A DNA stretch of 64,000 nucleotides from Promethearchaeota archaeon (GTDB taxonomy: Archaea; Asgardarchaeota; Lokiarchaeia; Sigyniarchaeales; SOKP01): contig JAEOTS010000044.1 in NCBI GenBank assembly GCA_016839745.1, positions 30,286 through 94,285 of the forward strand, in the 5' to 3' direction. The position numbers and the translations under genes are program-made. Shown here piece by piece: positions 7,491 through 16,094 of this stretch (position 1 is its first letter; each line of letters begins with the position of its first letter). The notes below the pieces were generated by a model. That model was given only the letters and a program-made list of their open reading frames with translations. It ran no database searches and had not been told where the DNA came from.

Positions 7491-8587
7491 ATTTGAGTTT
7501 GAAATTAATTTGTCCAATTGCAGGCGTAGGACATCGACTTCAGCCATTTACCTATTCAAAACCCAAAGCATTTCTTAAATTAGCTGGAAAAAGATTAATT
7601 GACCATATCCTTGTAAAGTTAAAAAGAACTTTCCCTAAAGGAACGGAGATAGTCTTTATTGTAGGATATAAAAAAAGACAGATTACAGAATATATTAATA
7701 ACCACTATTCTGATTACTTCAACCTTGAATTTATAGAGCAGAAACCGCTTGGTTTTTTGGCCGACACACCTTTTTTCAGCGGTCTTGGCGATGCAATATT
7801 ATTAGCGAAAGATTTTGTTAAGAATGATGATTGTTTTATTTTCCTAAGTGACAGACTCCCCATGGAAGATTATTCTTCTGTATTACTAACGTATCACCAA
7901 GGGAATTGCGATGCGGTTATTAATATTAAAAAGGTTGATAATCCTCAATTTTATGGTGTTACAGTCGTAGATGAAGAAATCAATTTAACAGGAATTGTTG
8001 AAAAACCACAAGAGTTTATTTCTGATTATGCTGTTTCTGGTGCTTATCTTTTTGGAAAGCGTTCCGTTTCTCGGTTATTCGAGCTTTTAGAAGAACAGAG
8101 TAAAGTAAAAATAACCAACGGAAATGAGCATCAATTAACACCAATAATAGAAAGTTTAATAAAAGAGGGTGTTCCATTTAAAGGGAATGTGATGCGAAGT
8201 GAAGTATTAGATTTTGGAAGACCTGAATCATTACTTGATGGCAATCGCTATTTATTATCTGAAACGAAACTAAAGGACCCCTTATTTGAAAGTTTGTTTC
8301 AAACGGGAAATATAATAGACTCAAAATTGATTCCTCCAGTTTTTATTGGAGAAAATGTTAAAATCAAAAATTCCATAATTGGTCCTAATGTTTCAATTGG
8401 TGATGATTTAGTGTTAGAAAAATGCATTCTTTCTGAATCTGTGATAGGAGATGGAGTATTTTTGAGAAAAATTATTTCTTCCAACAGTATTATTGGTGAC
8501 TATTCCATTTTAGAGGACCTAATTAAGAAAAATATCACTATCGGTGATTCTTCTTACATTACAACTTCTAAGATGAAATCTTTTTAA
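7487..8587 (+). CDS. Sugar-phosphate nucleotidyltransferase with left-handed beta-helix tail
   Basis: This 366-residue enzyme should join a sugar 1-phosphate to an NTP, releasing pyrophosphate. The N-terminal Rossmann-like domain opens with 'PIAGVGHRLQPFTYSKPK', the GxGxR and Lys signature. A metal/sugar-binding block 'FIFLSDRLPMED' is near residue 120. From about residue 275 the chain has hexapeptide repeats typical of a left-handed beta-helix ('VFIGENVKIKNSIIGPNVSI'). The overall plan matches archaeal glucose-1-phosphate thymidylyltransferase-like proteins, but the sugar and base cannot be assigned. The start is TTG at 7487, or possibly TTG at 7493. Confidence 0.85.
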   Translation: MNLSLKLICPIAGVGHRLQPFTYSKPKAFLKLAGKRLIDHILVKLKRTFPKGTEIVFIVGYKKRQITEYINNHYSDYFNLEFIEQKPLGFLADTPFFSGLGDAILLAKDFVKNDDCFIFLSDRLPMEDYSSVLLTYHQGNCDAVINIKKVDNPQFYGVTVVDEEINLTGIVEKPQEFISDYAVSGAYLFGKRSVSRLFELLEEQSKVKITNGNEHQLTPIIESLIKEGVPFKGNVMRSEVLDFGRPESLLDGNRYLLSETKLKDPLFESLFQTGNIIDSKLIPPVFIGENVKIKNSIIGPNVSIGDDLVLEKCILSESVIGDGVFLRKIISSNSIIGDYSILEDLIKKNITIGDSSYITTSKMKSF

Positions 8588-8609
8588 TAAATTAATAATA
8601 AGAAAAAAA

Positions 8610-10028
8610 TTATTCAAATTTTGGTCTTCGATCTTGCCAAGGAGCAATTTCTTCAAAAGCTTTTGAAACTTGGAGTACCGTTAAATCATCAAATCTCTTT
8701 CCAACAATCTGCAATCCAATTGGTAATCCCTCACTAGACCATCCACAAGGGACCGTAGCTGCAGGAAGTCCTGTTAAATTAAAAGCTGCTGAAAAAGGCA
8801 TCCATGCCGTTGGTGAAACCATTTTTCCATCAATTTTTGTTGGAAAAGAAATTCCTAATTCAAATGCAGGCAATGCTGTTGTTGGTGTCAGCAATAGATC
8901 GTAGTTTTTAAAGTACTGATGAAACTTTTCAAATATAATTTTTCGACGAGCTATTGATCTTGCAAAATCGGCCCCAGTAGCTTCTACTCCCGCTTCAACT
9001 GCCTTTACCAGATCGGGATGCATATTATCCCTCCATTCCTTTAATTTAGATCCCAAATCATATCCATATAAGACTGTGTGATATGTTAAAAGCATTCGTT
9101 CTGGATTTTTGATCTTAAATTTAGCGGGTTCAACACTCCATCCAAATTCCTCAAATTTTTGAACAGAATTCAAGAATTTTTCTTGAACATCTGAATCAAT
9201 AACTTTAGCAAATCCTAAATCTTGAGAATACCCGATTTTCAATTGCTTTGGTTTTTCTTCAAGTTCTTCTGAATAATTAATATTTTGATCTGGCAAAGAA
9301 TACATATCGCCATAATGTGGTCCTTTTATAGCATCCAACATCAAAGCGGCATCCTTCACATATCTTACAATTGGACCATAATGAATTAATGATTCAAGAT
9401 GTACCCCTGATACAGGATATACTGGAACTCTTCCAAAACTTGGTTTAATACCATAAACCCCACAAAAACAGGAAGGTGTTCTAATTGAACCTCCACCATC
9501 AGCACCTAAAGCTAGATATCCTATACCAGAAGCTATAGAGGCTGCTGCGCCACCACTAGAACCCCCCGAAGTTCTTTCCAAATTCCAAGGATTTCGAGTT
9601 TCTCCAAAAATTAGATTGTTAGTTACAGCTATAAATCCGAATGGGCTCATATTCGTTTTACCTAGGATGACAGCACCAGCATTTTTTAATCTTTCTACAC
9701 AGGCATCATCTTCATCTGGTATATTATGTTCATATAATTTTGATCCGAAAGTTGTTCTTATACCTTTAATTGGCATTTCATCTTTAATTGAAGTGGGGAT
9801 TCCATGTAAAGTTCCTAATTTTTCACCATTTTTAACTGCTTTATCGGCATTTTTAGCTCGTTCTCTAGCCCACTCAAATGTAGGTGTACAATACGCATTT
9901 ATTATCGGATTGATCTTTTCAAATCTTTCAATAACAATCTCCGTAATTTCCTGGGATGATAATTCTTGAGTTTTGATTTTTTCTCGCATCTCATATGCTG
10001 ACATAAAACAGATATCTTCTTTATTCAT
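8610..10028 (-). CDS. Amidase-signature family amidase
   Basis: The 472-residue protein has the complete amidase-signature triad: K82 in 'IPTSIKDEM', cis-Ser S157 in 'TSGGSSGGAAAS' and nucleophile S181 in 'GADGGGSIRTP'. The spacings of 75 and 24 residues match the family (as in FAAH). It hydrolyses an amide in the cytoplasm. It is not convincingly GatA: no gatB or gatC gene is nearby and the C-terminal half resembles general amidases. It appears to be a single-gene unit, convergent with the nucleotidyltransferase gene and followed by a divergent gene on the other side. Confidence 0.92.
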   Translation of the reverse strand: MNKEDICFMSAYEMREKIKTQELSSQEITEIVIERFEKINPIINAYCTPTFEWARERAKNADKAVKNGEKLGTLHGIPTSIKDEMPIKGIRTTFGSKLYEHNIPDEDDACVERLKNAGAVILGKTNMSPFGFIAVTNNLIFGETRNPWNLERTSGGSSGGAAASIASGIGYLALGADGGGSIRTPSCFCGVYGIKPSFGRVPVYPVSGVHLESLIHYGPIVRYVKDAALMLDAIKGPHYGDMYSLPDQNINYSEELEEKPKQLKIGYSQDLGFAKVIDSDVQEKFLNSVQKFEEFGWSVEPAKFKIKNPERMLLTYHTVLYGYDLGSKLKEWRDNMHPDLVKAVEAGVEATGADFARSIARRKIIFEKFHQYFKNYDLLLTPTTALPAFELGISFPTKIDGKMVSPTAWMPFSAAFNLTGLPAATVPCGWSSEGLPIGLQIVGKRFDDLTVLQVSKAFEEIAPWQDRRPKFE

Positions 10029-10232
10029 AGTTTTTACCTCAATAGAATTAATATAGATATATTATTGATTATTTGAAGGATCTAATATAAATTAATATCT
10101 TTGTTTAGTAAAACAAATGTAAAAATCCAAAATTAAATTTTTAAGTTTAGAAAAACTATTAATTTACAATTTATTATTAATGTTATTCTGTGGTAGTTCA
10201 CATAGAATCTAAAAGCAACTTTTGATGTAAAA

Positions 10233-10928
10233 GTGAGAAAAAAACATAAGATCTTCTGTATAATCGGTCTATTCTATTTTTGTATATTCATTTCGTGCTT
10301 TAACTTAAATACTAAAGCACAGGATGAGGAGGATGACATCTATTCGGTAGGCTTTACTGAAGGAACTGAACTAATTTGGGAGGTAGCAGAATTAAATTTA
10401 ATGAGTTTCAGAGAAATTTTTGGATTTGAACCAAATTTTGAAATAGGAGATCAAAATAGAATGATCATAAGAGCAATTACTAGTTCCACAATTTATTGGT
10501 TAATAGAAATAGAATTTTGGGACTATAAAGATGATTGGGGTTTAAGTGGAAGAACACTGACTCTAAGGATGGGAAAAAGGCCCATTTATTACCAAGATTA
10601 TGTATTTAGCCTTTTTCCAGTTGAACAATATTTAGAAGAAACTATAGCATTATTACCTTCTGATTATTATAGAATGGGATTTTCCATATTCAAGCAAGGA
10701 AAAAGTGATACTGGCTTTGATTATTTGTGGAAAAAGGAATATGATTCTAGGGGAATTCTAATAACTGAGACTTTTTATGATGAATTTGATGAAGTTATTG
10801 TGAGATTGGAAGGGACTTTTCGATTTATACCTTTTGGAACAACATTTATCGGGTTTACATTGTTAGCAACTACAGCTATAATAATTGTTATGATGAAAAA
10901 GAAAAACTTTAGAATTAAAATGGTGTAA
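10233..10928 (+). CDS. Exported protein anchored by a C-terminal membrane helix
   Basis: This 231-residue protein has no family I recognise. Residues 1-29 form a signal peptide: positive start 'MRKKHK', a hydrophobic core, and a likely cut after 'TKA'. The acidic extracellular part follows, rich in aromatic residues, with a repeated strand-like pattern. A single membrane helix at about 203-221 and a basic tail 'MKKKNFRIKMV' end the chain, so the bulk should face outside with the tail inside. The start is GTG at 10233. It stands alone. The arrangement is common among archaeal surface proteins. Confidence 0.72.
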   Translation: MRKKHKIFCIIGLFYFCIFISCFNLNTKAQDEEDDIYSVGFTEGTELIWEVAELNLMSFREIFGFEPNFEIGDQNRMIIRAITSSTIYWLIEIEFWDYKDDWGLSGRTLTLRMGKRPIYYQDYVFSLFPVEQYLEETIALLPSDYYRMGFSIFKQGKSDTGFDYLWKKEYDSRGILITETFYDEFDEVIVRLEGTFRFIPFGTTFIGFTLLATTAIIIVMMKKKNFRIKMV

Positions 10929-10967
10929 TCTTCATCATATTGATTAGAAAATTTGATTGGTAATAAA

Positions 10968-11375
10968 TTAAAATTTATAATCTTTTTGCCATTGTTTATA
11001 CCCAATTTGCCAAAGTTTTAGTCTAGGTTTATTTACTTTACTATCCACTTCAATTCCGGATTGAGGATTGGCCATAACTTTATGATAACGCTCAAAATAT
11101 TCCTCAGCACTTGAAGTCTCTTCAATCATACTTAAAATAGCTTTTTCTGTAAAAAAAAGGATTAAATCTGGTTTAATTTCAGGCTTATTTTTTGTCATCT
11201 CTAGCGAATTTTCATTCTTTTTGAATAAATAGAAGTTTAATTTGATATGGGTGTCATCAGTGGAATGTTCAGTAATACGGTACTCCCAACAGGCATTTAT
11301 GTGTAGATGCCTCATTAAATCCAATTGTTTAGAAAAAAACCCTTTTAATTTTGTGTACAATTCTTTAGTTTCCAT
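10968..11375 (-). CDS. Possible SCP2-like lipid-binding domain protein
   Basis: The 135-residue protein is not clearly assigned. The segment 'PDLILFFTEKAILSMIE' followed by 'SAEEYFERYHKVM' resembles the strand-helix-helix pattern of sterol carrier protein 2 folds, where a 'D..h.h..ed...hh.g..dp..af..G' pattern is usual. The C-terminus is basic and aromatic ('KLWQIGYKQWQKDYKF'). It lies 12 bases downstream of the aldehyde dehydrogenase gene on the same strand, so it is probably cotranscribed with it and could present a hydrophobic substrate to that enzyme. That role is inference only. Confidence 0.5.
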   Translation of the reverse strand: METKELYTKLKGFFSKQLDLMRHLHINACWEYRITEHSTDDTHIKLNFYLFKKNENSLEMTKNKPEIKPDLILFFTEKAILSMIEETSSAEEYFERYHKVMANPQSGIEVDSKVNKPRLKLWQIGYKQWQKDYKF

Positions 11376-11387
11376 CGTATGTAAAAT

Positions 11388-12881
11388 TCATTTTATCTTC
11401 TCTAAATTCAGTGGAGTACCGTCATAAATGTATTTTCCATAAACTAACTCTTGAGGATAATATTTGCAACCTGCAGGATAAGCAGAATCTTTAATTCCTC
11501 CTAAAGAGACCGTAATATCAACAAGCATTGGTCTTGCGTTAATATAAATGTTTGCAGCTTCTAATTCATTCTTAAAAACTTCAATATTGTTCAAGTTTGA
11601 AGTGTAAACTACTGCTCTCATACCATAATTACTTGCATTTGCTAACCTTATTGCTTCCTTCATGTCCTTAGCTTTAGTAATAGAACGAACAGGCCCAAAA
11701 GCTTCTTCTCTCCACAAAAATGGAGCCTTGGATAAATCTTCACACAATTCGGGATTAATTTCAACCAGAGTCGGCGTATAAAATAATCCATAGTCTTCTC
11801 CGGTATCAATTTTTTCACCGCCAGTATATATTTGGGCGTTATATTTCTTCGCATCTTCGACCATTACATCCATCATCATCAGGATTTTTCTACTTCCTAA
11901 AGGACCAATATCGACATCTGGATCGGTGGGATCCCCATATTTTAATTCCTCAATTTCTTTTATTAAACATTCGGTATATTCATCATATATATCTTGGTGG
12001 ACTATTATTCGCTTCATAGAGAAACATTGTTGACCGGAATTAGTATAACTAGCCATTGCATTCCATTTTGCTACTTGTTCTATATTAACATCATTCATAA
12101 CTAAACCTGCGTCGTTTCCAGCACACTCAAAAAAGAAGTTCTTAAATGGTTGAGTATACATTGAGACACCCATTGATTTATCGACGGTTTTTTTTAAAAA
12201 TTTACCATATCTTACTAAAATATCTTTTGCTGTATGAGATGATGTAATCGTCATTATTGTTTTTACTAATGGAGATTTGATAAATTCATCAACTGCCCAT
12301 TCTCCAGGAGCTATGACCAAATCTAAGGCTTCAAGAGCAGGAAAGTCCATTTCTTCCATCATAGAATAAGCTTCTAGCATCGTTAAAGGGCATGCGGTAG
12401 ATGGTTTTACTATAGCAGGGTTTCCAACTAAGTAATTTGCACCTAGTTGATAGAGTGGAAGACTTATAGGTGTATTGCGAGGAGAGAGACAGGCAGCCAA
12501 ACCGTGTGGAATTTGTCTTATTCTAACGAGTTGTTCTCCTTCTATACTAGTTAGAGGTTTTTCTTCTAAAAATTGATAATACCAATCACAAAATTTGAAA
12601 CCATTAGTTACTACATTTAATTCCCATTCAGAATACTTGATTGGTAATCCTCCTTCAGCTACAATCAAATCCTTCAATTTATTTTTATTAAATCGCAATT
12701 TGCTAGCAAACTTTGAGAGAAGTTGAGCTCGTTCAAAAAAATCCATTTCCTTTAATAAATCCTGATTTCTGTGAACTTTTTTAATTTTTTCGTTAACGGT
12801 TTTTATTGTATCGGCAGTTACAGTTCTTATAACTTCCCCTGTGAACTTATCTTTAATCTTTAAGTCTTGAGATTTTGACAT
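11388..12881 (-). CDS. Aldehyde dehydrogenase superfamily protein
   Basis: This 497-residue protein is a full-length aldehyde dehydrogenase. The catalytic Glu is E252 in 'FFFECAGND' and the catalytic Cys is C286 in 'NSGQQCFSMK'; their spacing of 34 residues equals that of well-studied members. The cofactor-binding half precedes them. It probably oxidises an aldehyde, or a thioester form of it, with NAD(P)+ in the cytoplasm; the substrate is unknown. It sits between two possible SCP2-like lipid-binding proteins and downstream of an extended SDR, all on the minus strand, suggesting a pathway on hydrophobic or CoA-bound substrates. Confidence 0.93.
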   Translation of the reverse strand: MSKSQDLKIKDKFTGEVIRTVTADTIKTVNEKIKKVHRNQDLLKEMDFFERAQLLSKFASKLRFNKNKLKDLIVAEGGLPIKYSEWELNVVTNGFKFCDWYYQFLEEKPLTSIEGEQLVRIRQIPHGLAACLSPRNTPISLPLYQLGANYLVGNPAIVKPSTACPLTMLEAYSMMEEMDFPALEALDLVIAPGEWAVDEFIKSPLVKTIMTITSSHTAKDILVRYGKFLKKTVDKSMGVSMYTQPFKNFFFECAGNDAGLVMNDVNIEQVAKWNAMASYTNSGQQCFSMKRIIVHQDIYDEYTECLIKEIEELKYGDPTDPDVDIGPLGSRKILMMMDVMVEDAKKYNAQIYTGGEKIDTGEDYGLFYTPTLVEINPELCEDLSKAPFLWREEAFGPVRSITKAKDMKEAIRLANASNYGMRAVVYTSNLNNIEVFKNELEAANIYINARPMLVDITVSLGGIKDSAYPAGCKYYPQELVYGKYIYDGTPLNLEKIK

Positions 12882-12929
12882 AATTCTGATTTAAGTCTAT
12901 TTTTTAATTTTCTAATTTAAAAGAAATTT

Positions 12930-13409
12930 TTAAAGGTTTATTATACTACCATCATCTTCGAGGATTCCTGCAGTTTGAGCGAATTTTCCATATCCCATTT
13001 CAATTATTTTCTGAGTTCTTTCAAATAACATAAAATCTATCCATCCATTTTGCTCATTGGGTTCATTATAAAAGGAACCAAGAAGTTGCGCATATTCTAC
13101 ATTATCGTTTGTTTTTATTAACTTCTCTACCGCTTGTACTGAGAGAGCTAGTTCCAAATCAGGATTGTTTGCTTTCCCTGATTTTATTTCAATTCCTTCA
13201 CCATTCCGGTACACATTAAATACATCTATAGGAGTTCTCGCATCATATGATTCAATTGTGTCATATATAGCAAAATCAAAATGGGAACCAGAAATCAAAT
13301 CAGCAAATATCTCAGGATATTGTGCTAGAAATGTGGTGTATTTTTTTGCTAATTCTGTTTTGCACGCTTCTATATCGATAATTTGACTTGTTAATTCATC
13401 TTTTAACAT
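12930..13409 (-). CDS. SCP2-like sterol-carrier-fold protein
   Basis: The 159-residue protein has a pattern consistent with the SCP2 lipid-binding fold: a strand-rich region 'IDVFNVYRNGEGIEIKSG', then 'NPDLELALSVQAVEKLI', and a C-terminal hydrophobic helix 'GYGKFAQTAGIL'. I recognise this only by pattern, so the family is moderately supported. It would be cytosolic, as no signal or membrane segment is visible. It lies 48 bases upstream of the aldehyde dehydrogenase and 18 bases downstream of the extended SDR, all in one direction, so the four genes probably form an operon. Confidence 0.55.
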   Translation of the reverse strand: MLKDELTSQIIDIEACKTELAKKYTTFLAQYPEIFADLISGSHFDFAIYDTIESYDARTPIDVFNVYRNGEGIEIKSGKANNPDLELALSVQAVEKLIKTNDNVEYAQLLGSFYNEPNEQNGWIDFMLFERTQKIIEMGYGKFAQTAGILEDDGSIINL

Positions 13410-13427
13410 ACTTTTTGTAATCTTATA

Positions 13428-14426
13428 TTATTTTTTTCCTTCTTCATTATATTCTTTATACCACTTAATTGTTTCTTCTAAACCTTCTCTTAACGGAGTA
13501 ATCTTATAACCAAATTTATTAATGGCTTTTTTTGAAGAATAAGATCTATGATATTTAATTGCTCTAAGTGTAGGTCGTGTTAGAAAGGGGGTTTTCTTAT
13601 TGAACCATGCTTTGACTTCCAATAACCATGCATATGTCATCGCAATCGGAAACGGAAACTTTCTTGCTTTTTTATTTCTACTAATTTTGGCAATTAAATC
13701 AAGATATTCTTTAAATCTAACATTTTCGCCCCCAAGAATAAAATCCTCTCCAAAAAGATCTTCTCTGTTTAATACATCTGTTAAAGCGTTTGATATGTCG
13801 TAAACATATGTTAAACAAGTCATAGAGTCTCCCTTTCCAGGGCAAGCACCCAATGGAAAAAGTTTTCCCCTCATGATATCAAAGAGCATTCTGCCAAATA
13901 CATTAAAGTCTTCTGGACCGTATACAATTCCAGGATAGAAAATCATAACTTTCAATCCTTTTGGTATTAATTCTTTAACATTTTTCTTCGCTTGACATTT
14001 AGACTTCTCATATTCCATACAAAAAGTCTCATTTTCGTGAGTTTCATCAACTGGTTCTGGAGGAGTAGGCCCTAGTGCTGTAAAGGAACTAACATAAAAT
14101 AACTTCAAATTGTTTTGAAGAGCGATATTAGCGACATTTTCTGTCCCCTTTACATTAACATCATGGTAAATTGAATTGTCTTTAGCCCATATCCCTGTGT
14201 AAGCTGCAAGATGGTAAATGGCACTAACGTTATTCACAGCCTTTTCCAAACTGCTAAAATCTAGGAGATCGCCAATAATATATTCAACATTTTTAAGATC
14301 TTTAAAGTAATTAGTATTACTACTCTCTCTTACCAGTAGTTTTAAACTATGTCCTGAATCGTGCAATTTTTTAACCAAAGCTTTCCCGATAAATCCAGTA
14401 CCGCCAGTTACGAGTATATTCGTCAT
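13428..14426 (-). CDS. Extended SDR: NAD-dependent epimerase/dehydratase or dihydroflavonol-reductase-like
   Basis: The 332-residue protein (from the chosen start) opens with the Rossmann motif 'ILVTGGTGFIG', where GGTGFIG is residues 8-14. The catalytic set is the Ser in 'YVSSFTALG' and the YxxxK in 'YEKSK'. The length and the 'NVKGTENVANIA' segment fit the extended SDR group that includes nucleotide-sugar epimerases and dihydroflavonol 4-reductases. A longer frame begins at 14474, but its extra 16 residues precede the first strand unnaturally, so ATG 14426 is chosen. It is the first gene of the four-gene set with the SCP2-like proteins and the aldehyde dehydrogenase. Confidence 0.88.
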   Translation of the reverse strand: MTNILVTGGTGFIGKALVKKLHDSGHSLKLLVRESSNTNYFKDLKNVEYIIGDLLDFSSLEKAVNNVSAIYHLAAYTGIWAKDNSIYHDVNVKGTENVANIALQNNLKLFYVSSFTALGPTPPEPVDETHENETFCMEYEKSKCQAKKNVKELIPKGLKVMIFYPGIVYGPEDFNVFGRMLFDIMRGKLFPLGACPGKGDSMTCLTYVYDISNALTDVLNREDLFGEDFILGGENVRFKEYLDLIAKISRNKKARKFPFPIAMTYAWLLEVKAWFNKKTPFLTRPTLRAIKYHRSYSSKKAINKFGYKITPLREGLEETIKWYKEYNEEGKK

Positions 14427-14571
14427 TATTAGAAATATCCTAGTGCATATCAGTCTTAAATAAAAGAGAATCATTAAATCTTGTTTTTAAAACTTTTAAA
14501 ACAATTAATAGTATTAAAATAAGAGAAGTCTAGGAAGTTAGACAAACAAGTAGTAAATTCAAAAAGAAATT

Positions 14572-15435
14572 TTATTGCCCAATCCATGAGATAATATATT
14601 TTAGTTCCTTAGGTCGAGTAATATTTGGTTCTTTAAACTCCCATTCTCCTTTCATTCCGAGTTCTTTAGCACTTAAATCAAAATGACACACAGCTATCCC
14701 AATATCCAAACGAACAAATTGATTATAGGGTTTCGATTTTTTATCCTCTGAAAATTTTACATAGAAATGAAATATGTTCTGTTTATTTTCTTTTAGTATT
14801 CTCCAAGGTTGTTTATTTCCCGCTGATGGACCAATTCTAACCATTTCGAGTATTGTTTTATAATTACCAATTTCATCTTGTTCAATCTGAGAATTAAAAT
14901 CTCCGCTAAAAAATATTAGCTCCCAAGGTTTTCTTATTTTAGCTTTAGCTATCGATCGAATAAATTTTTCTTTCAATCTTCTAGTAGCGGGATATCCTAC
15001 AGGGCTTACAGCGGGAATTCTTTCGTCACTTTTAAGCTGGATAAATTCTGAAAATTGAGACCGGTTAAATGTTCCCCCTAACCAACATGTTCCCAAATTC
15101 AAGTCAGTAGCTGCCAATATTATAGCTTCAAAAATATAACCATAATTTTCGAGATTGTATTCCGCTATGTCAGTAGCTCCAGCGATGAATTCTTGAGCAC
15201 CTTTAATAAATCCGTATGTGCCAATTTTAACATTTTCTTCAGGATTAAAATCTGGAATACTTATTAATTGGAATCGAGGATTTCCACCTTGACTTTTAAA
15301 AGGACTATCAATTTCATTTAATCCTAAAATCTGCTCTAGATCATTTCTTAGGTTGTTAACCATTGCTTTATTCAAAAATGTTCTCCTGGAAGTGCGTTCT
15401 TTTATTACTTCAATAACTGATTTTGAAAATTGCAT
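14572..15435 (-). CDS. Nitroreductase-family flavoprotein
   Basis: This 287-residue protein (from ATG 15435) belongs to the FMN-dependent nitroreductase fold. The N-terminal 'IKERTSRRTFLNK' contains the conserved Arg pair that binds FMN phosphate. 'LNLGTCWLGG' in the centre and 'RIGPSAGNKQPWR' after residue 210 are the other family blocks, although the last usually comes near the N-terminus, so the order looks permuted or duplicated. It reduces quinones, nitro compounds or enones in the cytoplasm. The frame is open to 15471, but the family normally starts near the chosen Met. It seems to be transcribed alone. Confidence 0.83.
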   Translation of the reverse strand: MQFSKSVIEVIKERTSRRTFLNKAMVNNLRNDLEQILGLNEIDSPFKSQGGNPRFQLISIPDFNPEENVKIGTYGFIKGAQEFIAGATDIAEYNLENYGYIFEAIILAATDLNLGTCWLGGTFNRSQFSEFIQLKSDERIPAVSPVGYPATRRLKEKFIRSIAKAKIRKPWELIFFSGDFNSQIEQDEIGNYKTILEMVRIGPSAGNKQPWRILKENKQNIFHFYVKFSEDKKSKPYNQFVRLDIGIAVCHFDLSAKELGMKGEWEFKEPNITRPKELKYIISWIGQ

Positions 15436-15471
15436 TATCTTATATCTTAATTTAATTACTATTGTTTTCAC

Positions 15472-15950
15472 TAAGGTTTGTAGTTTAATAACCTTAATTT
15501 TTATAATTTAAACTAATCTGGAAAACATTTATTTACTTTAATTAGTGCATGTCTCAGATATTGCTTCATAAAATGCCTTTCACTATTACAATACTCCAAT
15601 TTTTGGGTATTTGTTAATTCGTTATAATTTTCTAAAAGCGAATGAACATCGTGAATCATAACCAAATATTCATTTTTTGCAGCGTCACACTTCTGAATTA
15701 ATAAATCATCGTTTATTAGGGGAGTAACTATAGGATTTCCATTTTGAAATTCTCCATTATTGATTAAGGGAGTAGTCTCAACAAGTTCTCTTTCAGATAA
15801 TTTATTTACTTCTGAATTATTAATAAAGCCTTTTGAAATGAATATTCATCTCGGAGAATTTTCAAATTAATGAAAATAAACCAAAATGCCTATTTAAAAA
15901 AAAAGCCTCTTTAAGTTTAGTAAAATTAAGATAAGATTAATTATTCAAGA
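15472..15950. other. Gene-poor stretch with decayed reading frames
   Basis: Together with the pseudogene that follows, this stretch between the nitroreductase and the first compact SDR holds no intact gene. On the minus strand an open frame runs from 15845 down to its stop at 15513-15515 but has no canonical start in its first 60 codons. On the plus strand nothing coding is visible before 15951. The base composition is like the surrounding intergenic DNA. I see no inverted repeats or transposase pieces. The stretch reads as the scar of lost genes. Confidence 0.55.
15513..15845 (-). pseudogene. Open frame without a start: gene remnant or short unknown gene
   Basis: The frame is open for 110 codons after an in-frame TGA at 15846-15848. 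It contains no ATG, GTG or TTG until TTG at 15665 and ATG at 15659, which would give only 48-51 residues. The translated end, 'LEYCNSERHFMKQYLRHA' and 'KVNKCFPD', looks protein-like, and an earlier part has the near repeats 'TPLINNGEF' and 'TPLINDD'. I do not recognise it. It may be the 3' part of a gene whose 5' part is lost, or a chance frame in AT-rich DNA. Confidence 0.35.
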
Positions 15951-16091
15951 TGGATTTTAGATCTTGAAGTATGGTTAAATGTAAGAGGCCATGGTTTAGT
16001 TGGTGTTGAAGATTGTTATCGAGTGACGGAATCTGGTACAGAAAGACTTTTCAAACTTGATAGGGAAATTGTAATTAAGAAAGGCGATTAA
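15951..16091 (+). pseudogene. C-terminal remnant of an M24 (Xaa-Pro peptidase-like) gene
   Basis: The frame ending in TAA at 16089-16091 encodes about 46 residues that align with the last 43 residues of the M24 peptidase at 20958-22082. I count 24 identities out of 43, including the metal-ligand Glu region ('GLVGVEDCYR' against 'GLIGVEDCYR'). No start codon and no upstream part of the enzyme (the Asp and His ligands) can be found on either side, so it cannot be functional. The following SDR starts three bases after the stop, suggesting an old peptidase-SDR operon whose first gene decayed. Confidence 0.85.
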
Positions 16092-16094
16092 TAA

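Noticed and set aside
8610..10028. Amidase read as GatA
   Set aside because: Triad alone does not separate GatA from other amidases, and gatB and gatC are not nearby.
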